DNA of 64,000 bases from Rhodococcus oryzae (GCF_005049235.1 NZ_SUMD01000002.1:496001-560000), one strand, 5' to 3'. Shown: positions 17,142-26,614, counted from the stretch's first letter. Numbers and translations: made by a program. The notes: a model not told the origin generated them from the sequence alone.

Positions 17142-18686
17142 ATGGTGCAGTGGAACGAGACGTGTGACGTGCTGGTGGTCGGGTCGGGTGGCGGCGGCGT
17201 CACCGGCGCCTACACCGCGGCCCGCGAGGGCCTGGACGTGATCCTGGTGGAGGCCACCGACAAGTTCGGCGGCACCACGGCGTACTCCGGCGGCGGCGGG
17301 GTGTGGTTCCCGTGCAATCCGGTGCTCAAGCGCGCGGGCACAGACGACACCATCGACGACGCGCTCGAGTACTACCACGCCGTCGTCGGCGATCGCACCC
17401 CTCGTGAGCTGCAGGACGCGTACGTCCGCGGCGGCGCCCCGCTGATCGAGTACCTGGAGCAGGACGAGAACCTCAAGTTCGAGATGCTGCCGTGGCCCGA
17501 CTACTTCGGCAAGGCCCCCAAGGCCCGCCTCGACGGCCAGCGGCACACCATGCCGTCGGTGCTGCCGGTGTCGGAGGCCCCCGAGCTGCGCGAGGTGGTG
17601 CGCGGACCGCTCGACACCGACCGGCTCGGCACACCCGCGCCCGACGACTACTTCATCGGCGGCCGCGCGCTGATCGCCCGGTTCCTCAAGGCCATCGAGA
17701 AGTACCCGAACGCCGCACTGCACCGCAGCACCACGCTGGTCGAGCTGGTGGTCGAGGACGGCACCGTGGTCGGCGGAATTGTCGAGCGGGACGGCGAGCG
17801 CATCGCGATCCGCGCCCGTAAGGGCGTGGTGCTCGCGGCGGGCGGCTTCGAGGGCAACGACGAGCTGCGGCAGAAGTTCGGCGTGCCGGGCGAGGCCCGC
17901 GACACCATGGGCCCGTGGGCCAACCTCGGCAAGGCGCACGAAGCGGGCATCGCGGCAGGCGCCGACATCGACCTGATGGGCGAGGCCTGGTGGTCGCCGG
18001 GCATGACCCACCCGGACGGCCGCTCCGCGTTCGCGCTGTGGTTCACCGGCGGCATCTTCGTCAACCAGGACGGCCAGCGGTTCGTCAACGAGTCCGCGCC
18101 GTACGACCGCCTCGGTCGCGAGGTGATCCGCCAGCTCGAGGAGGGCACCGCCACCCTCCCGTACTGGATGATCTACGACAACAAGGAGGGTGAGGTGCCG
18201 CCGGTCAAGGCCACCAACGTCTCCATGGTCGAGACGGAGAAGTACCAGGCGGCGGGCCTGTGGCACTCCGCGGACACCCTCGAGGAGCTCGCCGAGAAGA
18301 TCGGCGTCCCGGCCGAGAACCTGGCCGCCACCGTCGCGCGGTTCAACGAGTTCGTACCCAAGGGCGTCGACGAGGACTTCGGCCGCGGCGACGAGGCCTA
18401 CGACCGGGCGTTCTCGGGCGGCGAGCCGCCGCTGGTCACGATCGATCAGGGCCCGTTCCACGCGGCCGCGTTCGGCATCTCCGACCTCGGCACCAAGGGC
18501 GGTCTGCGCACCGACACCGCGGCGCGGGTGCTCGACCAGTCGGGCAACCCGATCGCCGGCCTGTACGCCGCGGGCAACACGATGGCCGCGCCGAGCGGCA
18601 CCGTCTACCCCGGCGGCGGTAACCCGATCGGTACCAGCATGCTGTTCAGCCACCTCGCCGTGCTCGACATGGCAGCGGGCAGCTAG
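17142..18686 (+). CDS. KstD-like 3-oxosteroid delta1-dehydrogenase family flavoprotein
   Basis: A 514-residue FAD enzyme. The N-terminal Rossmann motif is VGSGGGGVTGAYTA with VEATDKFGGTTAYSGGGG, and the C-terminal motif SGTVYPGGGNPIG keeps the Tyr-x3-Gly pair that is catalytic in KstD proteins. These enzymes remove the C1/C2 hydrogens of the steroid A ring, a step toward ring opening. Other flavin dehydrogenases (fumarate-reductase type) share the fold, so the steroid substrate is probable rather than proven. The start is ATG 17142; a GTG at 17133 is also possible. A strong terminator follows. Confidence 0.8.
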   Translation: MVQWNETCDVLVVGSGGGGVTGAYTAAREGLDVILVEATDKFGGTTAYSGGGGVWFPCNPVLKRAGTDDTIDDALEYYHAVVGDRTPRELQDAYVRGGAPLIEYLEQDENLKFEMLPWPDYFGKAPKARLDGQRHTMPSVLPVSEAPELREVVRGPLDTDRLGTPAPDDYFIGGRALIARFLKAIEKYPNAALHRSTTLVELVVEDGTVVGGIVERDGERIAIRARKGVVLAAGGFEGNDELRQKFGVPGEARDTMGPWANLGKAHEAGIAAGADIDLMGEAWWSPGMTHPDGRSAFALWFTGGIFVNQDGQRFVNESAPYDRLGREVIRQLEEGTATLPYWMIYDNKEGEVPPVKATNVSMVETEKYQAAGLWHSADTLEELAEKIGVPAENLAATVARFNEFVPKGVDEDFGRGDEAYDRAFSGGEPPLVTIDQGPFHAAAFGISDLGTKGGLRTDTAARVLDQSGNPIAGLYAAGNTMAAPSGTVYPGGGNPIGTSMLFSHLAVLDMAAGS

Positions 18687-18695
18687 CGACGCGAG

Positions 18696-18741
18696 AACGC
18701 CCCCGTCGCGATCCTTGGAGGTGGGTCGCGACGGGGGCGTT
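18696..18741. terminator. Bidirectional terminator between kstD-like and yceI-like genes
   Basis: Perfect 16-nt arms (18696-18711 and 18726-18741) with a 14-nt loop. The stem ends AA/TT on each side, and the hairpin lies between convergent genes. Confidence 0.8.
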
Positions 18742-18756
18742 GTTGCGTGTGGGGGA

Positions 18757-19308
18757 TCAGGCCTGCAGGCCGGCCTCGATCTCCAGGGTGATGGTGATCT
18801 TGTCGCCCACCACGGCGCCGCCGCCCTCGAGCGGCATGTCGATGCTGATGCCGAAATCCTTGCGGTTGATCACGGTGCTGGCCTCGAAGCCGGCGACCGG
18901 GCCGTGGCCCATGCCCGGGTTGACGCCGTTGAACTCGAGCTTGAGCTCGACCGGGCGGGTCACGCCGTGCAGGGTGAAATCGCCGTCGACCACGAAGTCC
19001 TCGCCCTTGGCGCGCACGCCGGTGGAGGTGAAGGTGGCGGTGGGGAACTGCTCGGCGTCGAAGAAGTCAGCCGCGCGCAGGTGGTTGTCGCGCTGCTCGT
19101 TGTCGGTGGTGATGGAGGCGACCTGGATCTCGGCGGTGACCGACGGGGTGCCGTCCTCGGCGACGGTGATGGCGCCCGAGAACTCCTGGAAGCGTCCGCG
19201 GACCTTGCTGACCATCAGGTGCCGGACGGAGAAGCCGACGGTGGAGTGGCTCGGGTCGATGGCCCAGGTGCCGGTGGTCAGGGTGGGGAGGGCGATGGCG
19301 GTGGTCAT
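18757..19308 (-). CDS. YceI-family lipid-binding protein
   Basis: A 183-residue protein of one YceI lipocalin-like beta-barrel: it begins TGTWAIDPSHSTVGFSVRHLMVSKVRGRF and contains the family's HGVTRPVELKLEF segment. Relatives bind isoprenoid-type lipids. There is no signal peptide, so a cytoplasmic location is likely. ATG 19308 has GAGGAG upstream; a start at 19332 would skip it. An AT-rich stretch with TTGAAATTTGAAC lies upstream and may be the promoter region. A shared terminator separates it from the convergent kstD-like gene. Confidence 0.88.
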   Translation of the reverse strand: MTTAIALPTLTTGTWAIDPSHSTVGFSVRHLMVSKVRGRFQEFSGAITVAEDGTPSVTAEIQVASITTDNEQRDNHLRAADFFDAEQFPTATFTSTGVRAKGEDFVVDGDFTLHGVTRPVELKLEFNGVNPGMGHGPVAGFEASTVINRKDFGISIDMPLEGGGAVVGDKITITLEIEAGLQA

Positions 19309-19410
19309 GTGGACTCCTCGTAAGTAGTTCAAATTTCAAGCATGTGCTCCGTCCAACTGCGCCCCGGCCGCGAAAATTTCCTCGAGGTGATGTGACCTCC
19401 AACACACAGA

Positions 19411-19439
19411 ACCGCCGGCCGAGGGAATCGGCCGGCGGT
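19411..19439 (-). terminator. leuA terminator hairpin
   Basis: ACCGCCGGCCGA and its exact complement form a 12-bp stem with a 5-nt loop about 30 bp downstream of the leuA stop. Confidence 0.7.
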
Positions 19440-19470
19440 CCTCCTGGGATCACCCGATGAGCACCAGGGA

Positions 19471-21168
19471 TCAGTCGAGCGTCGCCGCGGCCAGCACCGC
19501 CCGCAGTGCCGACGCCGTGACCGACGACTCGATGCCCATGCCCCACTGCGTCTTGCCGTTCATCCGGCACTGGGCGAAGGTGATGGCCTGCCCGCCCGCG
19601 CCCTCGGCGACCGACTGCAGCGACATCGCGAGCACCTCCACCGGGCAGCCGTGGTCGGCCAGGATCAGGGTGAGCGCCTCGACCGGCCCACTTGCCGAGG
19701 CCTCTCCGTTGACCTGCACATCGCCGAGCGTCGCGCGGACCGTCAGGTGGTCGCCGTTCCCGAGGTGTTCGAGCGACCACTTGTCGAGGGCGCCGTGGTG
19801 GGCGTACTCGGCCGTCAGCAGCTTCCACAGCTCCTCGGCGTTCACCTCACCGCCGCCGTCGTCGGTGGTGTGCTGCACCCGTCGCGCGAAGTCGATCTGC
19901 AGGGCGCGCGGCAGGTCGAGCCCGTAGCCGGTCTGCAGCAGGTATGCGACGCCGCCCTTGCCGGACTGGCTGTTCACCCGGATGATCGCCTCGTAGTCGC
20001 GGCCGATGTCGGCGGGATCGATTGGCAGGTAAGGCATCTCCCACGGCTGCTGCACCGGCTCCACGCCTGCCGCCTTCGCCGTCGCGTTGTGCTTGGTGAA
20101 CCCCTTCTTGATCGCGTCCTGATGGGTACCCGAAAACGCCGTGAACACCAGGTCGCCCACGTACGGGTGGCGCGGGTGCACATCGATCCTGTTGCAGTGC
20201 TCGGCCGTTCGCCGCACCGCGTCGAGATCGGAGAAGTCGATCATCGGGTCGATGCCCTGCGAATGCAGGTTCAGCCCGAGCGTCACGAGGTCCACGTTCC
20301 CGGTCCGCTCACCGTTGCCGAACAGACAGCCCTCCACGCGCTGTGCGCCCGCGAGCATCGCCAACTCCGATGACGCGACGCCGGTGCCCCGGTCGTTGTG
20401 CGTGTGGACCGACAGGATCACCGACTCGCGACGGTCGAGGTGCCGGTGCATGTACTCGATCTGATCGGCGAAGACGTTCGGCGTTGCCGTCTCGACGGTG
20501 GTCGGGAAGTTGTGGGAGACCGGCCGGTCCGGGCTGGCATCCCAGACTTCGGTGATGCTGTTGCAGATCTCGAGGACGAAGTCCGGCTCGGTCAGGTTGA
20601 ACACCTCGGGGGCGAACTGGTACCGCATGCCCGGAATGGTGTCGCCGATGCGGGCCACGTACTCCACCGACTTCAGGATGTGGGCGAGCAACTCCTTCCG
20701 GTCCTGGCCCAGCACCATGGACCGCCACATCGGGGCCGTGGGGACGTAGACGTGGAGCACCACGTTGGCGAGGCCGCGCACCGACTCGAAGGTCCGATCG
20801 ATCAGGTCGGGCCGCGCGGCGGTGAACGCCACGACCGTGACATCGTCTGGCACCAGGTCGAAGGTCACCAGGTCGCGGGTGAAGTCGAACTCGGCCTGGC
20901 TGGACGCCGGGTAGCCGCACTCGATCTCCTTGTATCCCATCCGGACCAGCTGCTCGAACATCAACCGCTTGCGGGCGGTATCCATCGGTTCGGGGAGGGC
21001 CTGGTTGCCGTCGCGTAGGTCGACAGGCGCCCACAGTGGGGCCTCGGTGAGGCGGTTGGACGGCCACTGACGCCCGATGCCGTCATCCGGTGGCGTCGGC
21101 ACCCGGTCGTAATGCGACCGATAGCGGTGCGAGGGCATCCCGGACGGGACTTGGCGATTCCACTTCAT
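19471..21168 (-). CDS. leuA: 2-isopropylmalate synthase
   Basis: A 565-residue enzyme of leucine synthesis that condenses acetyl-CoA with 2-oxoisovalerate. The metal-binding LRDGNQAL opens the TIM barrel near residue 51, and HTHNDRGTG plus the glycine-rich LFGNGERTGNVDL are conserved active-site regions. The C-terminal regulatory domain (about 430-565) carries the leucine feedback site, with GEASASGPVEAL and ASALRAVLAA. It is the long actinobacterial type beginning with a 50-residue extension. AAGGAG precedes ATG 21168. The leader at 21212-21271 may regulate it. Confidence 0.95.
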   Translation of the reverse strand: MKWNRQVPSGMPSHRYRSHYDRVPTPPDDGIGRQWPSNRLTEAPLWAPVDLRDGNQALPEPMDTARKRLMFEQLVRMGYKEIECGYPASSQAEFDFTRDLVTFDLVPDDVTVVAFTAARPDLIDRTFESVRGLANVVLHVYVPTAPMWRSMVLGQDRKELLAHILKSVEYVARIGDTIPGMRYQFAPEVFNLTEPDFVLEICNSITEVWDASPDRPVSHNFPTTVETATPNVFADQIEYMHRHLDRRESVILSVHTHNDRGTGVASSELAMLAGAQRVEGCLFGNGERTGNVDLVTLGLNLHSQGIDPMIDFSDLDAVRRTAEHCNRIDVHPRHPYVGDLVFTAFSGTHQDAIKKGFTKHNATAKAAGVEPVQQPWEMPYLPIDPADIGRDYEAIIRVNSQSGKGGVAYLLQTGYGLDLPRALQIDFARRVQHTTDDGGGEVNAEELWKLLTAEYAHHGALDKWSLEHLGNGDHLTVRATLGDVQVNGEASASGPVEALTLILADHGCPVEVLAMSLQSVAEGAGGQAITFAQCRMNGKTQWGMGIESSVTASALRAVLAAATLD

Positions 21169-21211
21169 GTCGGCTCCTTGGGTGAGAGGAGGCGGTCGAC
21201 ATACTCGAATC

Positions 21212-21271
21212 CCGCGGTGGAGAGGGGCCTGATCAATTCTCTCCGCGGCTCACGGCGTGTCGCCCGTACAT
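21212..21271 (-). promoter_or_regulatory. leuA leader with hairpin and tiny ORF
   Basis: The mRNA can fold GGAGAG against CTCTCC (21219-21224/21239-21244) and extend with CCGC/GCGG across a 3-nt bulge. A 12-codon frame MYGRHAVSRGEN (21271 to 21233) ends in the hairpin. It has no leucine run, so it is not a classical leucine attenuator; a role is speculative. Confidence 0.35.
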
Positions 21272-21377
21272 GGCATGAGAGTTAGGCTATGTGAGATCGG
21301 CCACGGCGGAGAAGGCAATTGCCCGATTCGGGTAATGGGCACCCCCGCAGCATGAGTGCGCTCGATCTACCCGCTGA

Positions 21378-22589
21378 TCAGCTGTTTTCCCGGCGCTGCC
21401 GCTCGCCCTTCGGGCTCTCGAGGCCGTCGATCTCGACGGCAGGCGGCTCGTGCAGCGCCCGCTGTTCGCTGCGTTCGAGCTCGACATCGAACTCCAGATC
21501 CTCGTGCTGATGGCGGCGGAAGAGGAAGAGGAAGACGATCCAGCCGACGATCGCGACCAGGATGAAGCTCACCCCGCGGTACACGAAGGCGGCCGCAACG
21601 GCCTGCGAGGCGCTGATGCTGGCGGCGGTGGTGAGGGTGGCGATCAGGGTGGCGTCGACGAACACCAGGCCGCCCGGCGCGAGCGGGATGGTCGCGACGG
21701 CCTTGCCTGCCGCGAAGGCGATCAGCAGTCCGGACAGGGCGGGGTCGGCACCGATCGCGTAGCAGGCAGCGGCGAGACAGGCGATGTCCGCGACGCGGTG
21801 CACCGCGGACCAGCCGAGGGTGATCGCGCCGTCCCGCTTGCCCAGCTGCACCGACTCGAGTTGTTGGAGCATCTCCCGCACCGTGGACATCCCGGTGTCG
21901 GCCGGCTTGTTGCGCATCGCGTTCACGCGCACGAGCGCCCAGCGGACTGCCGCCTCGATGGAGTTCGGATGCGCGGAGACGTAGTGGACGGCGAAGATCA
22001 GGGCGATCAGGCCTGCGATGGAGAAGGTCAGCGTGAAGGGGCTGACCGACCCGCCGACCAGCAGCGCGCCCCCGACCCCGATCAGCGCCAGCCCGATCCC
22101 CGCGATCACCCCGGAGATCGCCAGTTGCCAGGAGGCCACGACGGGGCTGGCGCCCCACCGCCGGGTTTCCCGGTAGGTGAACGCCGTCGAGAAGACCTGA
22201 CCGGCTGGCAGAGTCACCGCCATCGCCGTGGACGCGTAGACAACCGAGACCGACTTGCGCTGGCTGACGGCCACCCCGCCGGCCCGGAGCAGCTGCTTCT
22301 GAACGCGTCCGTAGCCGCTGAGGGAGACGGCCTGCGCGACGATGCACGCGGCCAGCCAGCCCCAGTGGATCTCGGAGAGCGCGATCCAGGATTCGTGCAG
22401 CCGCGGCCACAGGTACACGCCCTCGGCGACGAGCAGGGCGACGAGCAGCACGCCTGCCACCCACTTGAGCCACCAGAACCGCCCGCGCGGGCGATCGGGT
22501 GTCGACCCCTCCGATGCGTGGGGGACGACCTCGCTCCGGTCGGGCTGCGGCGTTACCACCTGCCCAGCGTAACCAAGCACTGCGCTCAT
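21378..22589 (-). CDS. YbhN/UPF0104-family flippase-like membrane protein
   Basis: A 403-residue protein with about eight membrane helices of the lysylphosphatidylglycerol synthetase transmembrane-like (UPF0104) family. The family mark APGGLGxxD/E appears as [10 protein letters not shown]. Relatives move or modify lipid-linked substrates, and the synthetase domain is absent. The first 40 residues and last 45 are charged and cytoplasmic. Its ATG abuts the stop codon of the upstream adenylate cyclase gene, so translation is coupled and the two proteins probably act together. Confidence 0.78.
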   Translation of the reverse strand: MSAVLGYAGQVVTPQPDRSEVVPHASEGSTPDRPRGRFWWLKWVAGVLLVALLVAEGVYLWPRLHESWIALSEIHWGWLAACIVAQAVSLSGYGRVQKQLLRAGGVAVSQRKSVSVVYASTAMAVTLPAGQVFSTAFTYRETRRWGASPVVASWQLAISGVIAGIGLALIGVGGALLVGGSVSPFTLTFSIAGLIALIFAVHYVSAHPNSIEAAVRWALVRVNAMRNKPADTGMSTVREMLQQLESVQLGKRDGAITLGWSAVHRVADIACLAAACYAIGADPALSGLLIAFAAGKAVATIPLAPGGLVFVDATLIATLTTAASISASQAVAAAFVYRGVSFILVAIVGWIVFLFLFRRHQHEDLEFDVELERSEQRALHEPPAVEIDGLESPKGERQRRENS

Positions 22590-24104
22590 CTAGGGATACT
22601 GGACCGGCCAGGCGAGGTGGGTGACCCGGTTGCGCCCGCGCAGCTGCACCTGATCGCCCAGCTCCCACTCGGCCTGTTCCTCGTCATCGGCGAAATACAG
22701 TGCGCTGGTCGAGGCCAATACCCGGCTCGGCCGCAGTTTGGCCAGCTCGGTCAGCCGCGACGCCTCGTTGACCGGGTCGCCGATCACGGTGTATTCGAAA
22801 CGCTCGGCGGCGCCGATGTTCCCGGCCACCGCCAGGCCGGCCGATACGCCGATACCGATGTCGAGCCCGGTGATGTCGTTGAGTGCGAACCGCAACTCCC
22901 TCGCCGCGGCCAGCGCCGCGGACGGTGCGTCCGGCCGGTCAAGAGGCGCCCCGAAGATGGCAAGCGCGGCGTCGCCCATGAACTTGTTGACGAATCCGTG
23001 GTGCTGGTCGACGACGTCGACGACCACCCGGAAGAACTCGTTGAGCAGCCGGACGACTTCGCCCGGGGGCTGTTCGGCCGCCGCGCCCGTCGAGCCGACC
23101 ATGTCCACGAACAGCACGGCCACGAACCGGGTCTCGCCGCCCAGCTCCGTACCGAACTGCAGCGCCCGGCGTGCCACGTCCTCCCCGACGTGCTGGCCGA
23201 ACAGTTCGCGAAGCAGCTTGCGCTCACCCGCGTCCTTCATCATCCGGTTGAATCCGACCTGCAGCCGACCGATCTCGCTGCCGTCGAACACCTCCACCTG
23301 GACATCGGTGGCCCCGCGCTGCACCCGCTCGATTGCCCTGCGGAGCTGCCGGATCGGATCCGAGATCTGGCTGGCGGTGAGCATCGAGAGGGAGAACGCG
23401 GTGGTGATGGCCAGCCCGGACAGCAGGATGATCGCGATGGCCAGCGCGTTGGTCGAGAACTGCAGGTCGGTGCTCAGCTGGGTGGCGCACAGCAGGATGA
23501 TCCCGATCACCGGCATCAGGGTGCCCAGACCCCAGGTCATCGCCATCCGGGGCCCGACGCCAGGTGCGAGGAGGCGGTCGAATTGCCCCTCGCTCAGGGC
23601 CTTTGCCGCGACCGGCCGGAGGATCCGCTCGCCGAGCATGTAGGTGAACCCGAAGGTGGTGGTCGCCGCCATGCACACCGTCACGATCACCGCGACGGCG
23701 AGCTCCGGCATCTCCCAGACGGTGAGGAAGACGAACAGCACGCCACCGATGACCCAGAGAACCAGGTGCACGATCGCCTGCCGGAGCGGGGCGTGCAGCG
23801 CGGACATCTGCTCGCCGCGGGTCGGCGGGCCCCCACGAAGCTGCCAGCGGATCACCGACCGCAGCATCATCGCGGCCGCGCCGAGGCTGACGATCCCGGC
23901 GAAGAACAGGTAGATACCGAAGATGACGACGTTGCGGACCCGATCCGCGATGATCGCCTGGGACTCCGAGATGGGCAGGCCGTACCGGATGAAGGCCAGC
24001 ACGAGGACCGCGCCGAAGAAGTTGGCCAGGATCATCGAGCCCATGTAGAGCGGCCATCGACTACGCATGGTCAGCGCGACCGCTCGATAGGAGGATGCCA
24101 GCAC
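22590..24104 (-). CDS. Membrane-bound class III adenylate cyclase
   Basis: A 504-residue cyclase: about six membrane helices over residues 1-240, a HAMP linker (SQISDPIRQLRRAIERVQRG), then a catalytic domain with metal-binding aspartates in FVDMVGST and FMGDAALAIFGAP. The pattern EYTVIGDPVNEASRL supplies the substrate and transition-state residues. This resembles the mycobacterial Rv1318c-Rv1320c group. It makes cAMP from ATP, probably in response to membrane state. The downstream YbhN-like gene starts at the base next to its stop codon. Confidence 0.88.
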   Translation of the reverse strand: MLASSYRAVALTMRSRWPLYMGSMILANFFGAVLVLAFIRYGLPISESQAIIADRVRNVVIFGIYLFFAGIVSLGAAAMMLRSVIRWQLRGGPPTRGEQMSALHAPLRQAIVHLVLWVIGGVLFVFLTVWEMPELAVAVIVTVCMAATTTFGFTYMLGERILRPVAAKALSEGQFDRLLAPGVGPRMAMTWGLGTLMPVIGIILLCATQLSTDLQFSTNALAIAIILLSGLAITTAFSLSMLTASQISDPIRQLRRAIERVQRGATDVQVEVFDGSEIGRLQVGFNRMMKDAGERKLLRELFGQHVGEDVARRALQFGTELGGETRFVAVLFVDMVGSTGAAAEQPPGEVVRLLNEFFRVVVDVVDQHHGFVNKFMGDAALAIFGAPLDRPDAPSAALAAARELRFALNDITGLDIGIGVSAGLAVAGNIGAAERFEYTVIGDPVNEASRLTELAKLRPSRVLASTSALYFADDEEQAEWELGDQVQLRGRNRVTHLAWPVQYP

Positions 24105-24226
24105 AGGACCAACTTAGTCGTGCGGTGCCGGTGCCGAGCGCACCGCGTCGACGCGGCGTGACCTGGACCTCACCGCCCGCCCTGCCGCGCCGATCTCCGC
24201 CTCCCGCACAACGCCCGATCGGCCGA

Positions 24227-24240
24227 TAGGCTCGCCGGGG
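24227..24240 (+). promoter_or_regulatory. Leaderless promoter of the AI-2E gene
   Basis: The -10 hexamer TAGGCT (24227-24232) is followed after 7 nt by the GTG start, so the transcript probably begins at the start codon. No good -35 is visible. Confidence 0.5.
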
Positions 24241-25400
24241 TGAGCGCGAACGAGCCGCGACCGGATCTGCCGCCCTACGGTGACGCCCGGGCGGTGCACC
24301 CCATCGTGCGGGTGGGCGCCGAATGGACGTGGCGGCTGCTCGTCCTCTTCGCCGGGCTGGTCACCCTCGGCTACCTGATCAGCAAACTGGACACGGTGCT
24401 CATCCCCGTCGGCCTGGCGCTGCTGGCCGCCGCCCTGCTCTACCCGCTGGTGGACTGGATGCAGCGCAGGGGAGTGCCGCGATCGGCTGGCGTGGTGGTG
24501 GTGCTCGTCGTCGCGATCGGCGTCGTCGCCGGGATCATGACCTTCGTCGTCGAGCAGTTCATCGCAGGCCTGCCGGAGCTGACCGACCAGTTCACCCAGT
24601 CCATCGATCAGATCCAGGATTGGCTGACCGCGGGCCCGTTCCACTTCTCCGAGGACCAGATCCGGCAGGCCGGCGATTCGGTGGTCAAGTCGATCCAGGA
24701 CAACAAGGAGGCGGTGACCAGCGGCGCGCTGACCACCGGCAAGGTGATCGGGGAGCTGTTCACCGGCGCCGCGCTGACCCTGTTCACGGTCATCTTCTTC
24801 CTGTACGGCGGCGAACAGATCTGGGAGTTCGTCACCCGGGTGGTCCCTACGGCCTCGCGCGAGCGGGTCCGGCTGGCGGGCAGCCAGGGCTTCGGCTCCC
24901 TCGTCGGGTACGTCCGGGCCACCGTCGTGGTCGCGGCGGCCGACGCGGTGGGGATCGGGGTCGGGCTGGCGATCCTCGGGGTGCCGCTGGCGCTGCCGCT
25001 GGCCTCACTGGTCTTCGTCGGCGCGTTCATCCCGATCGTCGGTGCCTTCGTGACGGGCTTCGTCGCGGTGCTCGTCGCGCTGGTCACGAAGGGACTGATC
25101 ACCGCCCTGATCACCCTCGGCATCATCATCGGGATCATGCAGCTCGAGGGTCACGTGCTGCAGCCGCTGCTGCTCGGGCGCGCGGTCCGGCTGCACCCGC
25201 TCGCGGTGGTGCTGGCGATCACCACCGGCATCGTGCTCGCCGGGATCGTCGGCGGCCTGCTCGCGGTGCCGATCGTCGCGGTGCTCAACACCGCGATCCG
25301 GTCGCTGCTCGCCTCCGATCAGGAGGAGGTGCCGGACGAGGTGGAGGTCGCCGACCCGCGGATTCCGCTCTTCCCGGCGACCCAGGACGAGGTGCCGTGA
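24240..25400 (+). CDS. AI-2E family permease
   Basis: A 386-residue membrane protein of the AI-2E/UPF0118 family with about eight helices. The family's central segment shows as FFLYGGEQIWEFV, and the glycine-rich C-terminal half holds GIIIGIMQLEGHVLQPLLLG, the usual QxxExxxxxP signature. Substrates of relatives range from signalling molecules to sodium/protons, so the cargo is unknown. It starts with GTG behind a leaderless-type promoter and shares a GTGA overlap with the histidine kinase gene, which makes them an operon. Confidence 0.82.
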   Translation: MSANEPRPDLPPYGDARAVHPIVRVGAEWTWRLLVLFAGLVTLGYLISKLDTVLIPVGLALLAAALLYPLVDWMQRRGVPRSAGVVVVLVVAIGVVAGIMTFVVEQFIAGLPELTDQFTQSIDQIQDWLTAGPFHFSEDQIRQAGDSVVKSIQDNKEAVTSGALTTGKVIGELFTGAALTLFTVIFFLYGGEQIWEFVTRVVPTASRERVRLAGSQGFGSLVGYVRATVVVAAADAVGIGVGLAILGVPLALPLASLVFVGAFIPIVGAFVTGFVAVLVALVTKGLITALITLGIIIGIMQLEGHVLQPLLLGRAVRLHPLAVVLAITTGIVLAGIVGGLLAVPIVAVLNTAIRSLLASDQEEVPDEVEVADPRIPLFPATQDEVP

Positions 25401-26614
25401 GTCGGGGCGGCACCGCCGCCGTGAGTCTTCTCGGCCCGCAGGAGGACCGCAAAGACTCACGGGCCACCGAGCCGCTATGGCGGGCCGCGCAGGTGTTCCG
25501 GTTGGCCACGCTGGTGTATGCGGTCAGCTATCAGGTCGCGTCGGTGTCGGACTACACGCGGCCGACGCTGAGCTGGGTCCTGGTCGCGCTGATGGCGGTG
25601 TGGTCGGGCCTCGCGGCAGTCGGGCTGTCCAGGAACACGGCGGCGCGTCGGTGGTTGGTCGCCGCCGATCAGGTGGTGGTCGTGGCGCTGATGGCCTCGA
25701 CCCGGCTGGTGTCCGATCAGGACTGGTACTCCACGCATCAGACCCTGCCCACCACGCTGTGGGCCACGAACGCGGTGATCTCCGCGGCGATCCTCGGTGG
25801 GCCATGGCTCGGGGTCGCATCCGGGGCTGCGATCTCGGTGGCCAGTGCGCTGGTCCGGGGCCAGATCGATCTCGACCTGTGGCGCGACGCCACCGCACCG
25901 ATCCTGGTCTCGGTTGGGCTCGCGCTCGGGCTGGCCGCCAACACCGCGCGCCGTTCGCACGCGCAGCTCGAGCGTGCCGCGCGGCTGACCGCTGCCGCGG
26001 AGGAGCGGGAGCGGCTCGGACGCGAGGTTCACGACGGTGTGTTGCAGGTGCTGGCGTACGTCCGCCGTCGCGGCACCGAGATCGGTGGCCCGACACTGGA
26101 ATTGGCGACACTGGCGGGTGAGCAGGAGGTGGCGCTGCGGGAGCTGATCTCGGAGCAGGCGGCACCGTCCCCCGCAAGCGGGAGGTACCCCCAGCGCGGC
26201 GACGGTGACGTGGACCTGCGGTCGCTGCTGCGCGGCGAGGCGAGCACCACGGTGTCGGTGTCGGCGCCTGCCGTCCCCGTCCTGATGGCGCGGGAGCGGG
26301 CAGCGGAGGTCGCGGCCGTGGTGCGGACGGCCCTGTCGAACGTCGAGCTCCACGCCGGCGGGGGCGCGAAAGCCTATGTGCTGCTGGAGGACATCGGCGA
26401 GGAGGTGATCGTCTCCGTGCGCGACGACGGCGTCGGGTTCGCCCCCGGTCGGCTTGCCGAGGCCGAGGCGGAGGGGCGAATGGGGGTGTCGCGCTCCATC
26501 CTCGGCCGGGTCGCGGACCTCGGCGGCACCGCGACGCTGGAAAACGCCCCTGGCGAGGGTGTCGAATGGGAGATCAGGGTGCGCAAGCAGGCGTCGGGGA
26601 AGGGGAGAGCGTGA
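25397..26614 (+). CDS. Two-component sensor histidine kinase (HisKA_3 type)
   Basis: A 405-residue kinase with about four or five N-terminal membrane helices (residues 35-180), an H-box LGREVHDGVLQVL and a HATPase with TALSNVELHAG and DDGVGF. It is the actinobacterial MacS/DUF5931-like type that pairs with LuxR-type regulators. GTG at 25397 overlaps the AI-2E stop (GTGA); a GTG at 25421 is an alternative. An 11-bp inverted repeat lies in the first codons. The cognate regulator follows with a 1-nt overlap. The signal is unknown; a membrane stimulus is likely. Confidence 0.85.
   Translation: MSRGGTAAVSLLGPQEDRKDSRATEPLWRAAQVFRLATLVYAVSYQVASVSDYTRPTLSWVLVALMAVWSGLAAVGLSRNTAARRWLVAADQVVVVALMASTRLVSDQDWYSTHQTLPTTLWATNAVISAAILGGPWLGVASGAAISVASALVRGQIDLDLWRDATAPILVSVGLALGLAANTARRSHAQLERAARLTAAAEERERLGREVHDGVLQVLAYVRRRGTEIGGPTLELATLAGEQEVALRELISEQAAPSPASGRYPQRGDGDVDLRSLLRGEASTTVSVSAPAVPVLMARERAAEVAAVVRTALSNVELHAGGGAKAYVLLEDIGEEVIVSVRDDGVGFAPGRLAEAEAEGRMGVSRSILGRVADLGGTATLENAPGEGVEWEIRVRKQASGKGRA
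25419..25462. repeat. 11-bp inverted repeat at the start of the kinase gene
   Basis: CCGTGAGTCTT (25419-25429) and AAGACTCACGG (25452-25462) are perfect complements separated by 22 bp. In mRNA this hairpin would enclose one of the possible GTG starts. Confidence 0.45.

Noticed and set aside
17040-18653. Upstream extension of the DUF3054 frame through the kstD-like gene
   Set aside because: The extension is antisense shadow; only the GTG at 16973 gives a protein of family length.
21169-21377. Leucine attenuator or T-box before leuA
   Set aside because: No leucine codon run and no T-box sequence; only a hairpin and a short frame of uncertain meaning.
21450-24161. Long + strand open frame opposite the YbhN-like and cyclase genes
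   Set aside because: Low-complexity His/Asp/Gln/Gly-rich translation with no motif; both minus-strand genes have solid motifs.
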